The position numbers were made by a program, and so were the translations under genes. A stretch of DNA of 50,006 bases from an uncultured Eubacteriales bacterium (GTDB lineage Bacteria > Bacillota > Clostridia > Oscillospirales > Acutalibacteraceae): assembly GCA_900315195.1 (NCBI GenBank), contig OMYD01000006.1, positions 1-50,006 on the forward strand. The letters are read 5' to 3'. Positions 16,839 through 25,447 of the stretch are shown in pieces (positions within the stretch are counted from its first letter, which is position 1; each line of letters starts with the position of its first letter). The notes beneath the pieces were generated by a model. The model saw nothing but the letters and a program-made list of their open reading frames with translations. It was not told where the DNA came from and made no database searches.

Positions 16839-18248
16839 TTGGATTCCAAGGACAAAAAACAGCTTGCCAAACAGCGCAAGGAAAACGCGCGGCAGGCACA
16901 GAAGTTCCACAGAGAACAGGAAAAACAGAATAAAAAATCCTCTGCAAGGCCCGGCAAAGCAGGCGGCTCCAAGAGCAAAATCAAAGAGGCGGTTAACGCG
17001 CGCCGCGCAAAGCGCCGTGAAGAGCGCCTTGAAAACCTGTCGCGTGAGGAAAAATACCTTCGCGAGGGTGAGGAAAAGCTAAGAAATCTGCAGCCTCAGG
17101 ATCACGATGACGGATATTTTGTCGACGAATACGCCGAAAAGCAGCGTCAAAAAAAGCGCGCAAAGGAAATCCGCAAGCAGGAAAGCGAGGTTATTTACCG
17201 CAATAAAAAGCCGCTTTCAAGAAAACAGATCCGGATAAAGCGCATTCTGATTTCATCGGCAATTTTCGCCGCGGTTATAATTATCGGCGTAATTCTAAGC
17301 CTTACCGTTCTCTTTAAAACCGAAAAAATAGAGGTAGAGGGCGATATTTATTATGACAAGGACCAGATTATCGCTTTCAGTAATGTTGCGCCCCAACAGA
17401 ATATTTTTATCGGTTCGTGGAATAGTACTCCCGAGGACATTATAAAGAATTTGCCTTATGTCGAGGACGCGAAAATTAGTTTTTCGATTCCCGATACAAT
17501 TACCATAAAGGTGACTAATGCTGTTCCGACATATGCCGTTAAGGACGGCGATACTTACCTTGTTGTCAGCTCAAAGGGAAGAATTCTTGATACGGCAAAT
17601 TTTAAAACCGATGATTTGGTTGATTTGAAATGCGGCGAAATCAAGAACAAGGAAAAGGGTCAGTATATAGATCTGGGCGACAACAGCGTTTATGAAATTC
17701 TTCACAGCGTTGCCAAAAGCTTTGCCGATAACGGTGTCGATAAAGTCACCGGATTTGATATTACAAGCTTGTCCGACATAACCATCAATTACGACAACAG
17801 AATTGATATTAAAATCGGTTTGCCCGAGGATATTGACTATAAAATAAAAACCGCTTTTACTATTATCAATGAAAAGCTTGACCCCAACAACACCTGTACG
17901 GTAACAGGCACGCTTGATGTGTCTACCTGTAATAAGAATAAAATATCTCACTACAAGCCTTATCCCACAACCGCGCCTACGGTTCCCGCTACTACGGCGC
18001 CCGCCACAGATCCCAACAGCGGAGATAATTATTATGATTACGGCGGCGATACGTATGATTACGGAGCATATGACAACGGTGCGAACACGTATGATGACGG
18101 TGCGAACACGTATGATGACGGCGCGAATACGTATGATTACGGCGGTGACAATAATGATTACGGGGCATACGACGGCAACACCTATGATGACGGCGGAAAT
18201 GTATACGACTACGGCGGTAATCAGGATTACAACTGGCAGCCCGAATAA
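16839..18248 (+). CDS. ftsQ: FtsQ/DivIB cell division protein with a repetitive Asp/Tyr/Gly/Asn tail
   Basis: A bitopic divisome scaffold that binds FtsL and DivIC outside the membrane. The TTG start follows TAGGAGGA. Residues 1-130 are a very basic, predicted coiled-coil cytoplasmic part. The membrane helix is at about 134-158. The POTRA domain follows (VEGDIYYDKDQIIAFSN onward), with the conserved LPYVEDAKISFSIPDTI, then the FtsQ beta domain to about 370. A Thr/Pro-rich linker leads to an unusual 75-residue tail made of Y-D-(D/Y)-G-(G/A)-N units, including three exact GANTYDD-type repeats (nt 18079-18141). The tail is strongly acidic, is not part of the family fold and would lie outside the membrane, near the wall. 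Confidence 0.9.
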   Translation: MDSKDKKQLAKQRKENARQAQKFHREQEKQNKKSSARPGKAGGSKSKIKEAVNARRAKRREERLENLSREEKYLREGEEKLRNLQPQDHDDGYFVDEYAEKQRQKKRAKEIRKQESEVIYRNKKPLSRKQIRIKRILISSAIFAAVIIIGVILSLTVLFKTEKIEVEGDIYYDKDQIIAFSNVAPQQNIFIGSWNSTPEDIIKNLPYVEDAKISFSIPDTITIKVTNAVPTYAVKDGDTYLVVSSKGRILDTANFKTDDLVDLKCGEIKNKEKGQYIDLGDNSVYEILHSVAKSFADNGVDKVTGFDITSLSDITINYDNRIDIKIGLPEDIDYKIKTAFTIINEKLDPNNTCTVTGTLDVSTCNKNKISHYKPYPTTAPTVPATTAPATDPNSGDNYYDYGGDTYDYGAYDNGANTYDDGANTYDDGANTYDYGGDNNDYGAYDGNTYDDGGNVYDYGGNQDYNWQPE

Positions 18249-18342
18249 TAACACCGGCAGGGCGATAAGTCTTTAAGGTCGGAGATGTATGCTGTTGCCT
18301 GCGCATTCGATGAAAAATGTGATAAAAAATAATCAATAAGCA

Positions 18343-18415
18343 TTGATATTTTTGAAAATGTGTGTTAATATATTAGAAAAGTATGTATTATAAGATACTA
18401 TGCGGTTTTTATAAT
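18343..18415 (+). promoter_or_regulatory. Possible ftsZ promoters
   Basis: TTGATA (18343-18348) with 17 nt to TAATAT (18366-18371) is one candidate. A perfect TATAAT at 18410-18415 has only a poor -35 (TTATAA at 18388) and is a second. The 199-bp ftsQ-ftsZ gap otherwise shows no gene. Confidence 0.4.
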
Positions 18416-18447
18416 AGATTTTCGAATCAATAAGGAGGAAGTTAAAA

Positions 18448-19563
18448 ATGGCTTTTGAACTGGAACTGGAAAATGAATATATGCCGAAAATAAAGGTAAT
18501 CGGTGTCGGCGGCGGCGGCGGAAACGCAGTTAACCGCATGGTTGCCATGGAAGTAAAAAATGTTGAGTTTATCGCTATTAACACCGATGAGCATGTATTA
18601 AGACTCTCAAAGGCTTCACAGAAGATTCAGATTGGTGAAAAGCTTACACGCGGCAAGGGCGCAGGCTCAATGCCCGCAATCGGACAGAGCGCCGCTGAGG
18701 AGAGCAGAGATGAAATCGCTGCTTTGCTCAAGGACACCGATATGGTATTTGTTACCGCAGGTATGGGCGGCGGCACAGGTACAGGCGCTGCTCCCGTAGT
18801 TGCTAAAATCGCAAAGGATATGGGCATTCTTACCGTAGGTGTTGTTACAAAGCCGTTTGCTTTTGAGGGCAAGAGAAGAATGACTCAGGCTGAGCAGGGT
18901 ATTGCCGAGCTTTCAGCGTGCGTTGACTCTCTCATTATCGTTCCTAACGAAAGACTTAAATATGTTTCAGACACAAGCATTACTCTGCAGAACGCGTTCG
19001 CTATCGCTGACGATGTTCTCCGCCAGGGTGTTCAGAGTATTTCCGACCTCATTTTGCTCCCCGGTCTTGTAAACCTCGACTTTGCCGACGTAACATCAGT
19101 TATGAAGGACGCCGGTTACGCTCATATGGGTATGGGCAGCGCAACAGGTAAAGATAAGGCTACCGTTGCGGCTGACAAGGCTATTTCAAGCCCGCTGCTT
19201 GAGACCTCTATCGACGGCGCTAAGGGTCTTATCATCAACATCACAGCTTCCTCTGACGTAAGCCTCGACGATATCGACGCGGCTTCAACTATGGTCAAGG
19301 ATAAGGTGAGCGAAGACGCCAACATTATCTGGGGTGCCGTTATCGACGATAAGATGGAAGACGAGATGAGCGTTACCGTTATCGCTACAGGCTTCGGTAC
19401 AGCTGACACAGTTCCGCTTGTACAGCAGCAGAGCTCAATCGACAACGTAATCGTTGACACTCCCGAGCCCGAGGCTCCCAAGAAGAACAACCGCGCGGTA
19501 AAGGATACCACCGATGACGAGGATGATACATTCTACGACATCATGTCAATCTTCAATAAGTAA
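18448..19563 (+). CDS. ftsZ: Cell division GTPase FtsZ
   Basis: Tubulin-like GTPase that forms the Z ring at mid-cell and recruits the divisome. The 371-residue protein shows [13 protein letters not shown] at the N terminus, the tubulin signature [13 protein letters not shown], the T7-loop residues in [11 protein letters not shown], and a short acidic linker with a conserved C-terminal tail (FYDIMSIF) for binding partners such as SepF or FtsA. AAGGAGG precedes the ATG. It is the last gene of the cluster and ends at a strong terminator. No ftsA or sepF is found in the window. Confidence 0.98.
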   Translation: MAFELELENEYMPKIKVIGVGGGGGNAVNRMVAMEVKNVEFIAINTDEHVLRLSKASQKIQIGEKLTRGKGAGSMPAIGQSAAEESRDEIAALLKDTDMVFVTAGMGGGTGTGAAPVVAKIAKDMGILTVGVVTKPFAFEGKRRMTQAEQGIAELSACVDSLIIVPNERLKYVSDTSITLQNAFAIADDVLRQGVQSISDLILLPGLVNLDFADVTSVMKDAGYAHMGMGSATGKDKATVAADKAISSPLLETSIDGAKGLIINITASSDVSLDDIDAASTMVKDKVSEDANIIWGAVIDDKMEDEMSVTVIATGFGTADTVPLVQQQSSIDNVIVDTPEPEAPKKNNRAVKDTTDDEDDTFYDIMSIFNK

Positions 19564-19581
19564 GTTAATAAGCAAAGCTAA

Positions 19582-19609
19582 GGCGTGCGGTTTTCCGCAC
19601 GCCCTTTTT
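19582..19609 (+). terminator. Rho-independent terminator of ftsZ
   Basis: A perfect 9-bp stem (GGCGTGCGG/CCGCACGCC) with a TTTT loop and a T run at 19605-19609. It closes the dcw cluster. Confidence 0.93.
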
Positions 19610-19787
19610 AGTGGTTAGTGGTTGGTGGTTAGTGTGGAGAGTGGAGTGTGAAGTGTGGAGTTATCGCGAATCAGACTTTTGTAAAAAAAGGTAACCGTAA
19701 CACCCGCGATAAAATGCGCCGTTGCAGAAACCATTCTGTTATCTCACGTTCTCCAAAGGCGCGCTTCCTGCCGCGTGGCGGCCGTCA
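19610..19787 (-). repeat. Dispersed intergenic repeat, copy B (inverted relative to copy A)
   Basis: Read on the minus strand, it starts at the spoVT stop codon with the segment ending CACGCGGCAGGAAGCGCGCC. One core of about 58 bp follows (19664-19722: CGCGGG, ACGGTTA, TTTTTTTACAAA, TGATTCGCG). It ends in the CCACTAA-type tail (19610-19662), directly against the ftsZ terminator. The order and sequence match copy A at 14059-14345. Confidence 0.85.
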
Positions 19788-20327
19788 CGTTTCCATTTGT
19801 TTGCCGAGGAAGGCGGCTGCTGACTGAGCAAGCTTTGTTTCAACCTCTGTGGGCAGCTTGACGTTTTCGCCGCTGAGCAGCACCACCGCGCCCATAACGT
19901 CGCCCGAGGCGATTATCGGGTAAATAACGGCGGCGTTGTGCTCCATCCCCTCAATCGGCTGCACATTGTCAAGCGTCTGAGCGTCGGCGATATAGCTTCG
20001 GCGGTTTTCCATAAAGTTTTCAAGCACCGCGCTGTTGCGGCGCTCAAGAAATTCGCGCTTTGAGCAGCCCGCAGCCGCGATAACATGGTCGGTATCGCAA
20101 ATAAGCGTAGGCATGGCGCTTATCCGAGCAATTACGTCAGCGTACTGCGCCGCGAAAACCGAAAGCTCGCCCACAGGTGAATATTTCTTGAAAATAACCT
20201 CGCCGTCGGTCGCAGTGTATATCTCCAGCGGGTCGCCCTCACGAATACGCAGTGTTCTTCTGATTTCCTTTGGGATAACAACCCGTCCCAGATCATCGAT
20301 TCTTCTGACTATTCCCGTTGCTTTCAT
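19785..20327 (-). CDS. spoVT: Stage V sporulation protein T (SpoVT)
   Basis: Forespore-stage transcription factor. The N-terminal AbrB-type swapped-hairpin domain (residues 1-50) has MKATGIVRRIDDLGRVVIPKE-like sequence that is nearly invariant in SpoVT, and a GAF-like domain follows (about 55-178). Length 180 is normal. AAGGGAG lies before the ATG. Its presence supports a spore-forming host. It points away from ftsZ, and its stop codon lies at the edge of the dispersed repeat. In Bacillus the gene is under forespore sigma-G control; a matching promoter could not be assigned here. Confidence 0.95.
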   Translation of the reverse strand: MKATGIVRRIDDLGRVVIPKEIRRTLRIREGDPLEIYTATDGEVIFKKYSPVGELSVFAAQYADVIARISAMPTLICDTDHVIAAAGCSKREFLERRNSAVLENFMENRRSYIADAQTLDNVQPIEGMEHNAAVIYPIIASGDVMGAVVLLSGENVKLPTEVETKLAQSAAAFLGKQMET

Positions 20328-20496
20328 ATCTAAAATCTCCCTTGCTTTATAATAATTAGCAAAATAATTGCACGATTATTGTATGTTTACAAGCATTTAT
20401 TATTCGCGGGTTAGGTCAGAAGAAGAATTTGGAAAAACAGGATAAATGTATACCATAATCCATTTATTTCTTGCTTTTACGGATTTAAGCAGATGC

Positions 20497-20525
20497 TTGC
20501 AAAACAGTAGAGGTTGTGGTAAACT
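20497..20525 (+). promoter_or_regulatory. Promoter of the lipoprotein/LRR operon
   Basis: TTGCAA (20497-20502), a 17-nt spacer and TAAACT (20520-20525), about 30 nt before the first start codon. Confidence 0.65.
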
Positions 20526-20553
20526 TTGATTAATACAAAAGGGAGTGTTTCTA

Positions 20554-21105
20554 TTGAAAAAAACAGTTGCCGCCGTATTCGCCGCGGCTTTGGTAATATT
20601 AACCGCTGTTTCAATCGGCGGCTGCACAAGCTCGGAGAACAGCGAAAGCATTGCATCTATGCCTGAAAATACATCTGTCACATCACAACAGAGTACCGCG
20701 TATTCCGCTCCGATAACAACATCGCCGAAGGTTAAGCCTACAGGCGCGTCAGATAAAGAGCAGCTTAGTGACGAAGTTATTAAAGCAGCCCTTGACTACT
20801 GCAAAATGAGCCGGGATTACAGGGATTGTGTTAAGCTTAATAAGAACGAAATGGCACATGACGGCTCGTTTTATCATTTTGTTTATGTCGAAAAAGATGA
20901 CACGGTTATTCCGCTGGTGATCTCTTACGACGCAAAAACCGTGTACGAGCCGTCTGATTTTTTTGCCAAATACGGTACGGTTGAGGAGGCTACTACAGAA
21001 AAATCGGGAGACAGTCATCGAAGCCGTAATTCCGAAGAATCCTCAGATAATGAAGAGTACAATGACGACTACGAAGAATACTACGATGAGGATTATTATT
21101 ACTGA
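20554..21105 (+). CDS. Lipoprotein of unknown function with an acidic Tyr-rich tail
   Basis: A 183-residue secreted lipoprotein. The signal peptide ends in a lipobox (SIGGC, Cys24), so the protein is likely diacylated and anchored to the outer face of the membrane. A Ser/Thr-rich linker follows, then a small domain of about 90 residues (residues 65-150) of no recognised family, then a tail rich in Asp, Glu and Tyr ending EDYYY. The TTG at 20554 is used because GGGAG sits 8 nt upstream and overlaps the earlier in-frame GTG. It is the first of three lipoprotein genes in a row. Confidence 0.75.
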   Translation: MKKTVAAVFAAALVILTAVSIGGCTSSENSESIASMPENTSVTSQQSTAYSAPITTSPKVKPTGASDKEQLSDEVIKAALDYCKMSRDYRDCVKLNKNEMAHDGSFYHFVYVEKDDTVIPLVISYDAKTVYEPSDFFAKYGTVEEATTEKSGDSHRSRNSEESSDNEEYNDDYEEYYDEDYYY

Positions 21106-21152
21106 TCAAGCTTGACATGAAGTAATTGATTAAAAAAGGAGCTGATTCTTCC

Positions 21153-22775
21153 GTGCTGTCAACATCTCGGCGCAAAATAATCCCGACTGTTGCAATCATT
21201 CTTGCGTTTGTTGCTTTAACGCTGATTGGCTGTCAGGTGAAAAATGAAAGCAGAGTCTCGTCACCCGATCAAGCTGCATTTAAGAAAATGGAAACCGAGT
21301 ATTATATCAATAGCGACGGTACCGCAACATTGACCGGGTTGCAATTCAACGAGGGTCAGGATACTCTCGATATTCCCGAGACTATCGAAGATCATACCAT
21401 AACAAAGCTGGATTTCGGCTCTAATTACTTCCACTACAACATAAAAAAGGTAGTAGTTCCCGAAACCGTTACATCATTGAGCGAAATGGCTTTTGAGCCG
21501 TTTCCGCAACTGGAAAAGGTTGAATTCAAAGGCAGCGGCATCACGGAAATCGGTAAAAATACTTTTTGCTGCTGTGAAAACTTAGAGGATATTCGGCTTC
21601 CCGAAAGCATCACTTATATCGGTGACAACGCGTTTTACAAATGCAGTAAGCTTACTGAAATCACTATTCCGGAAGGCGTTAAGGAAATAGGGCAGCGCGC
21701 GTTTTATATGGCAGGAATAAAAAAGATCAACATACCGGAAGGTGTGACGGAAATAAAGGATTTCACCTTCTATCAAACTAAATTGGAGCAAGCTGAAATT
21801 CCGTCATCCGTGACTTCAATCGGTGAAAACGCTTTTGGTCTTTGCTATGATCTGACCTCAGTTGATTTTCCCGAAAAGCTGACCTATATCGGCAATGAGG
21901 CGTTCGATCGCTGCGGCAAATTAAAGAAGATAGCTATTCCCTCGGGCATAACCGAAATCAGCACGCGCGCATTCTACGGATGCAGTGCGCTGTCTGACAT
22001 TGAGTTGCCTTCAAAACTGCAATCCATTCAGGATGAGGCTTTTGGCAACTGCGGAATGACGCAGATAACCATTCCCGACAGCACCACTAAAATCGGTAAA
22101 GGTGTTTTTTACGGCTGCAAGTCGCTCAAGAGTATTACTCTGCCGAAAAATATCAAATACCTTTCAGAAGAAATGTTCAAGGACTGTGAATCTCTCGAAA
22201 GTTTTGATATCCCCGATACGGTAACCGTAATCGGAGGACAAGCCTTCTACGGCTGCAAGTCGCTGAAGAGTATTTCGCTGCCAAAAAATATTGATTACAT
22301 TCCCAAATATTTGTTCCATGGATGTGAACTTCTTAATGATATTATTATTCCCGATACGGTAACAAAAATCGGATATGGAGCTTTCTTTGGCTGCAAGTCT
22401 CTTAATAATATTGATATTCCCGATGCGGTGACAGAAATTGGCGAAAGCGCTTTCTCGGATTGCAAATCGCTGAAAACCGTCAAGCTTCCGCCAAACATAA
22501 CACAGCTTCGGAAAAATCTATTCTCATCATGTTCATCACTAAATAATATATCAATTCCTGAAGCGGTTACAAAAATAGAGGAGCGGGCATTTTTCGGAAC
22601 TAATCTGAAAACAGTTTATATCCCTGATATGGTTACTTCCGTGAGTGATCAGGCGTTTGGCGAATGCGGCAGCTTGAAAGAAGCCTCGATTCCGGAAAAT
22701 GCGCAAATTGCGGAAAATGCCTTTGACGCCAATGTCAAACAAACCGTCCGCCAAAGAGAGGTGAACTCAGTATGA
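21153..22775 (+). CDS. BspA-type leucine-rich-repeat (LRR_5) lipoprotein
   Basis: A 540-residue surface lipoprotein. The GTG start at 21153 follows AAGGAG; the upstream in-frame TTG would put that site inside the gene. The signal peptide ends in TLIGC (lipobox). From about residue 85 to the end are some 18 LRR_5 units of about 23 residues with the pattern I-xx-x-A-F-xx-C-xx-L-xx-I-x-(I/L)-P. Units around nt 22087-22300 are recent duplicates (GCKSLKSI(T/S)LPKNI appears twice). BspA-type LRR proteins mediate attachment to host or bacterial partners in several mouth and gut bacteria (family knowledge). It overlaps the next LRR gene by 4 nt (ATGA), so translation is coupled. Confidence 0.88.
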   Translation: MLSTSRRKIIPTVAIILAFVALTLIGCQVKNESRVSSPDQAAFKKMETEYYINSDGTATLTGLQFNEGQDTLDIPETIEDHTITKLDFGSNYFHYNIKKVVVPETVTSLSEMAFEPFPQLEKVEFKGSGITEIGKNTFCCCENLEDIRLPESITYIGDNAFYKCSKLTEITIPEGVKEIGQRAFYMAGIKKINIPEGVTEIKDFTFYQTKLEQAEIPSSVTSIGENAFGLCYDLTSVDFPEKLTYIGNEAFDRCGKLKKIAIPSGITEISTRAFYGCSALSDIELPSKLQSIQDEAFGNCGMTQITIPDSTTKIGKGVFYGCKSLKSITLPKNIKYLSEEMFKDCESLESFDIPDTVTVIGGQAFYGCKSLKSISLPKNIDYIPKYLFHGCELLNDIIIPDTVTKIGYGAFFGCKSLNNIDIPDAVTEIGESAFSDCKSLKTVKLPPNITQLRKNLFSSCSSLNNISIPEAVTKIEERAFFGTNLKTVYIPDMVTSVSDQAFGECGSLKEASIPENAQIAENAFDANVKQTVRQREVNSV

Positions 22776-23272
22776 TGAAAATGTCACCTAAAAAACTTTT
22801 GCTCCGTGTTGCGGCGTTATTAACCGTAACCGCATGCGTCATAGGCTTCAGCGGATGCTATCAGTCAAAAAAACGTGACTATGACAAAGCAAAGTTTAAA
22901 TATTCAGTTAATAAAGATGACACAGTCACCATCACAGGGGTTGACGATGGCGGCAACGAAATGAACGGAATTAAAGTTCCGCGCACAATTGAGGGCAAAA
23001 CCGTTACCGTAATAGGCAAATCAGCTTTTTCTGAAGGAGAAATGGTAGGCGGCGATGAGAAATATCTTATTGTGCTTCCGGATACTATCACTAAAATTGA
23101 GAAATATGCCTTTAGCCATTCTTCCATAAAGGATATCACAATTCCCGACAGTGTGGTTGAAATTGAAGAGGGCGCGTTCAGCGGTGTTAAGCTGGAAAGC
23201 GTTATCGTACCTAAAGACACGAAAATTGCGGAAAAAGCTTTTTCTGACTCTGTAAAAATAATCAGGAAATAA
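22772..23272 (+). CDS. Short BspA-type LRR lipoprotein
   Basis: A 166-residue lipoprotein with the lipobox FSGC and three to four LRR_5 units (for example AFSHSSIKDITIPDSVVEI). It resembles the first and last parts of the preceding LRR lipoprotein, with the middle repeats missing. AGAGAGGTG lies 8 nt before the ATG at 22772, and the start overlaps the upstream stop. The pair probably arose by duplication and repeat-number change. It ends at a two-way terminator. Confidence 0.82.
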   Translation: MMKMSPKKLLLRVAALLTVTACVIGFSGCYQSKKRDYDKAKFKYSVNKDDTVTITGVDDGGNEMNGIKVPRTIEGKTVTVIGKSAFSEGEMVGGDEKYLIVLPDTITKIEKYAFSHSSIKDITIPDSVVEIEEGAFSGVKLESVIVPKDTKIAEKAFSDSVKIIRK

Positions 23273-23306
23273 TTGATATTTGTTTTTGCTCCCCCCAAAA
23301 AAACAA

Positions 23307-23338
23307 AGCGCTCCCGGCAAAAAACCGGAAGCGCTTTT
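23307..23338. terminator. Two-way terminator between the LRR operon and rubredoxin
   Basis: An 11-bp stem (23307-23317 with 23325-23335, one mismatch) is followed by TTTT on the plus strand and, on the minus strand, by a long T-rich run (23293-23306). It can serve both converging transcripts. Confidence 0.85.
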
Positions 23339-23353
23339 AAGTTTAGCTAAAAA

Positions 23354-23515
23354 TCAGTCTTCGCAGGGAACAAAATCGTCCTTTGTTGCGCCGCAAAGAG
23401 GGCAGCACCAATCGTCGGGGATATCCTCAAACGCTGTGCCGGGAGCGATACCGCTGTCGGGATCGCCCTCTGCGGGATCATAAATGTAGCCGCAGGGCTC
23501 GCACATGTATTTCAT
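23354..23515 (-). CDS. Rubredoxin
   Basis: A 53-residue one-iron electron carrier. The two knuckles C-x2-C-G-(Y) and C-P-x-C-G are seen as [10 protein letters not shown] and [12 protein letters not shown], spaced as in the family. The ATG is set by AAAGGAG upstream, and the longer open frame beyond it is not used. Partners could include rubrerythrin- or flavodiiron-type oxygen and peroxide detoxification, but none is nearby. It sits 82 nt after ddh on the same strand. Its presence fits an anaerobe. Confidence 0.96.
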   Translation of the reverse strand: MKYMCEPCGYIYDPAEGDPDSGIAPGTAFEDIPDDWCCPLCGATKDDFVPCED

Positions 23516-23597
23516 GACTGTTTCTCCTTTCGTAAGATTCGTATTTTTGCGGATCTTTCCGCTTTTTAACTTTATAGGTATTTGCGCCACGCTGCAA

Positions 23598-24575
23598 TTA
23601 CAGCAGGTGAGCTCTGAGCTCTTCGCCGGACTGCGCGCTGAGGTAAGCGGGAGCGATGTCAAATACTGTCTTGGCGCCTGTTGCTCCCTCGGCGTTAAGT
23701 CTTGCCGCGGCTCTTGCGTACGCAATCAGAACCGAGCCAGTGAATTCGGGGTTTGAGTCAAGTTTAAGGCTGTACTCAATAACGTGATTTGTGCCGTCGG
23801 AGCTTTCGCCCGAGTAGATAACCGAGCCGCCGTGGGGCAGACCGCTGTGGTTAGCCTTCATCTCCTCGGCGGAAATGAATGTTACGGTGGTGTCGTAATC
23901 AGAGAAGTAGTTGGGCATGGTCTTGATTTCGTTTTCAATTCTCTTTAGGTCGGCGCCTTCTTCGGCAACAACAAAGCACTCTCTGGTGTGCTTTTCGCGT
24001 GTTGTAAGCTCGGGGTTGCTGCCGCTTCTTACGGCGTCAAGTGCAGCGGGAACGGGAACGGTATACTGACGCGCGTCAATAACGCCCTCAATTCTTCTTA
24101 CGGCGTCCGAGTGACCCTGGCTTACGCCCTTGCCCCAGAAGGTGTAGTCCTTGCCGTCGGGCAGAACGGCGTGAGCGTATACTCTGCTTATGGAGAACAT
24201 GCCGGGATCCCAGCCGCAGGAGATAATGCCTATTTTGCCTGCTGCCTTGCTTGCTTTGTCAACATTGGCAAAATGCTCGGGAACCCTTGCGTGGGTGTCA
24301 AAGCTGTCGATTACATTGTACATTGCCGCGTACTTGGGCGTCATCTCGGGCAGGTCGGTTGCGCTGCCGCCGCAGATAACAAGAACGTCGATGTCCTCTT
24401 TGCCTGTGTCGAGGTCGGCGGTGCTTTTAACGGCCGCGCCCTCTGTGTTGATTTTAAGCGTAGCGGGGTCTCTTCTGGTGTAAACGGCAACAAGCTCCAT
24501 GTCGTCATTTTTTTTGATTGCAGCCTCAACGCCTCTGCCGAGGTTGCCGTAACCCAAAATACCAATTTTTACCAT
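23598..24575 (-). CDS. ddh: meso-Diaminopimelate D-dehydrogenase
   Basis: Reductively aminates tetrahydrodipicolinate to meso-DAP with NADPH in one step, a short cut of the lysine and peptidoglycan pathway. The 325-residue protein has the Rossmann loop [10 protein letters not shown] and matches the Corynebacterium enzyme closely in [41 protein letters not shown] and LPHGGSVI. The ATG at 24575 follows GGAGGTAATT; an upstream in-frame TTG overlaps that site. It lies 32 nt after nadC, suggesting an operon with the NAD genes. It implies a DAP-type wall or DAP-derived lysine. Confidence 0.97.
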   Translation of the reverse strand: MVKIGILGYGNLGRGVEAAIKKNDDMELVAVYTRRDPATLKINTEGAAVKSTADLDTGKEDIDVLVICGGSATDLPEMTPKYAAMYNVIDSFDTHARVPEHFANVDKASKAAGKIGIISCGWDPGMFSISRVYAHAVLPDGKDYTFWGKGVSQGHSDAVRRIEGVIDARQYTVPVPAALDAVRSGSNPELTTREKHTRECFVVAEEGADLKRIENEIKTMPNYFSDYDTTVTFISAEEMKANHSGLPHGGSVIYSGESSDGTNHVIEYSLKLDSNPEFTGSVLIAYARAAARLNAEGATGAKTVFDIAPAYLSAQSGEELRAHLL

Positions 24576-24607
24576 ATAAATTACCTCCAAGGATAGATTT
24601 GCAATAA

Positions 24608-25447
24608 TTATTCGAAAATTTTCAGCGAGATGTCAAACGCCTTTACCGAGTGGGTAAGCGCTCCCATTGAAATGATGTCAACGCCTGTTTCGGCTATTGC
24701 CCTTAGTGTTTTTGACGTAATGTTGCCGCTGGCTTCAAGCAGCGCTCTGCCGTTTGTGATTTCAACCGCCTCGCGCATCTCCTCAAGGCTCATGTTGTCG
24801 AGCATGATTACGTCAACGCCTGCCTCAAGCGCCTGGCCGAGCTCGTCGAGGTTGCGCACCTCAAGCTCGATTTTTGTCATGTGGCCGAGCTTTGTTTTGA
24901 GTTTAGCCACAGCCGATGCAATTCCGCCGCCCGCGTCAACGTGGTTGTCTTTAAGCATTGCCGCGTCGGACAGGTTGTAGCGGTGGTTTCTGCCGCCGCC
25001 TACGGTTACAGCATATTTTTGAAGCGGGCGCAGACCCGGCAGTGTTTTTCTGGTGTCGGCAATGCTCGCGTTTGTGCCGTTCACAATGTCAACCGCTTTT
25101 CTTGTTGCGGTAGCGACGCCGCTCATATGCTGAATCAGGTTGAGCGCGGTGCGCTCGCCCTTTAGAATAGTGCGTGTCTTGCCCTTGATTTCGGCAATTA
25201 TATCGCCATTTTCAAGAAAATCGCCGTCGTGCTTGTATACCTTAGCCTCAAAGCCCGCGGGCTGAAGAAGCTCAAACACGCGCAGAGCGATGTTGATGCC
25301 GCAGAGCACGCCGCTGCTTTTTGCCAGAAAGCGCGCCGTGTTTTCCTGTTCCTCGTCAATGAGGTAGTCGGTGGTGGTGTCGAGGTAGTTAATGTCCTCT
25401 AAAAGCGCGGTTTTTATAATATCATCTATGTAAATGCTGTTGATCAT
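24608..25447 (-). CDS. nadC: Nicotinate-nucleotide pyrophosphorylase (quinolinate phosphoribosyltransferase)
   Basis: Converts quinolinate and PRPP to nicotinate mononucleotide, CO2 and pyrophosphate in de novo NAD synthesis. The 279-residue protein has the family segments GERTALN, QHMSGVAT, the active-site TRKTLPGLRPLQKYA, GGGRNHRYNLSD and the barrel strand VDVIMLDNM. The ATG overlaps the nadB stop (ATGA), a sign of coupled translation. Confidence 0.97.
   Translation of the reverse strand: MINSIYIDDIIKTALLEDINYLDTTTDYLIDEEQENTARFLAKSSGVLCGINIALRVFELLQPAGFEAKVYKHDGDFLENGDIIAEIKGKTRTILKGERTALNLIQHMSGVATATRKAVDIVNGTNASIADTRKTLPGLRPLQKYAVTVGGGRNHRYNLSDAAMLKDNHVDAGGGIASAVAKLKTKLGHMTKIELEVRNLDELGQALEAGVDVIMLDNMSLEEMREAVEITNGRALLEASGNITSKTLRAIAETGVDIISMGALTHSVKAFDISLKIFE

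Noticed and set aside
17571..18254. Minus-strand 227-codon frame opposite ftsQ
   Set aside because: It is a low-complexity Ile/Val-rich shadow of the repeat tail with no ribosome binding site.
20377..20405. Sigma-G promoter for spoVT (GAATA and CATACAATA on the minus strand)
   Set aside because: The spacing is 15 nt, not about 18, and the -10 has a mismatch, so it cannot be claimed.
23516..23725. N-terminal extension of rubredoxin
   Set aside because: A clear AAAGGAG site precedes the internal ATG, and the extension overlaps ddh in composition only.
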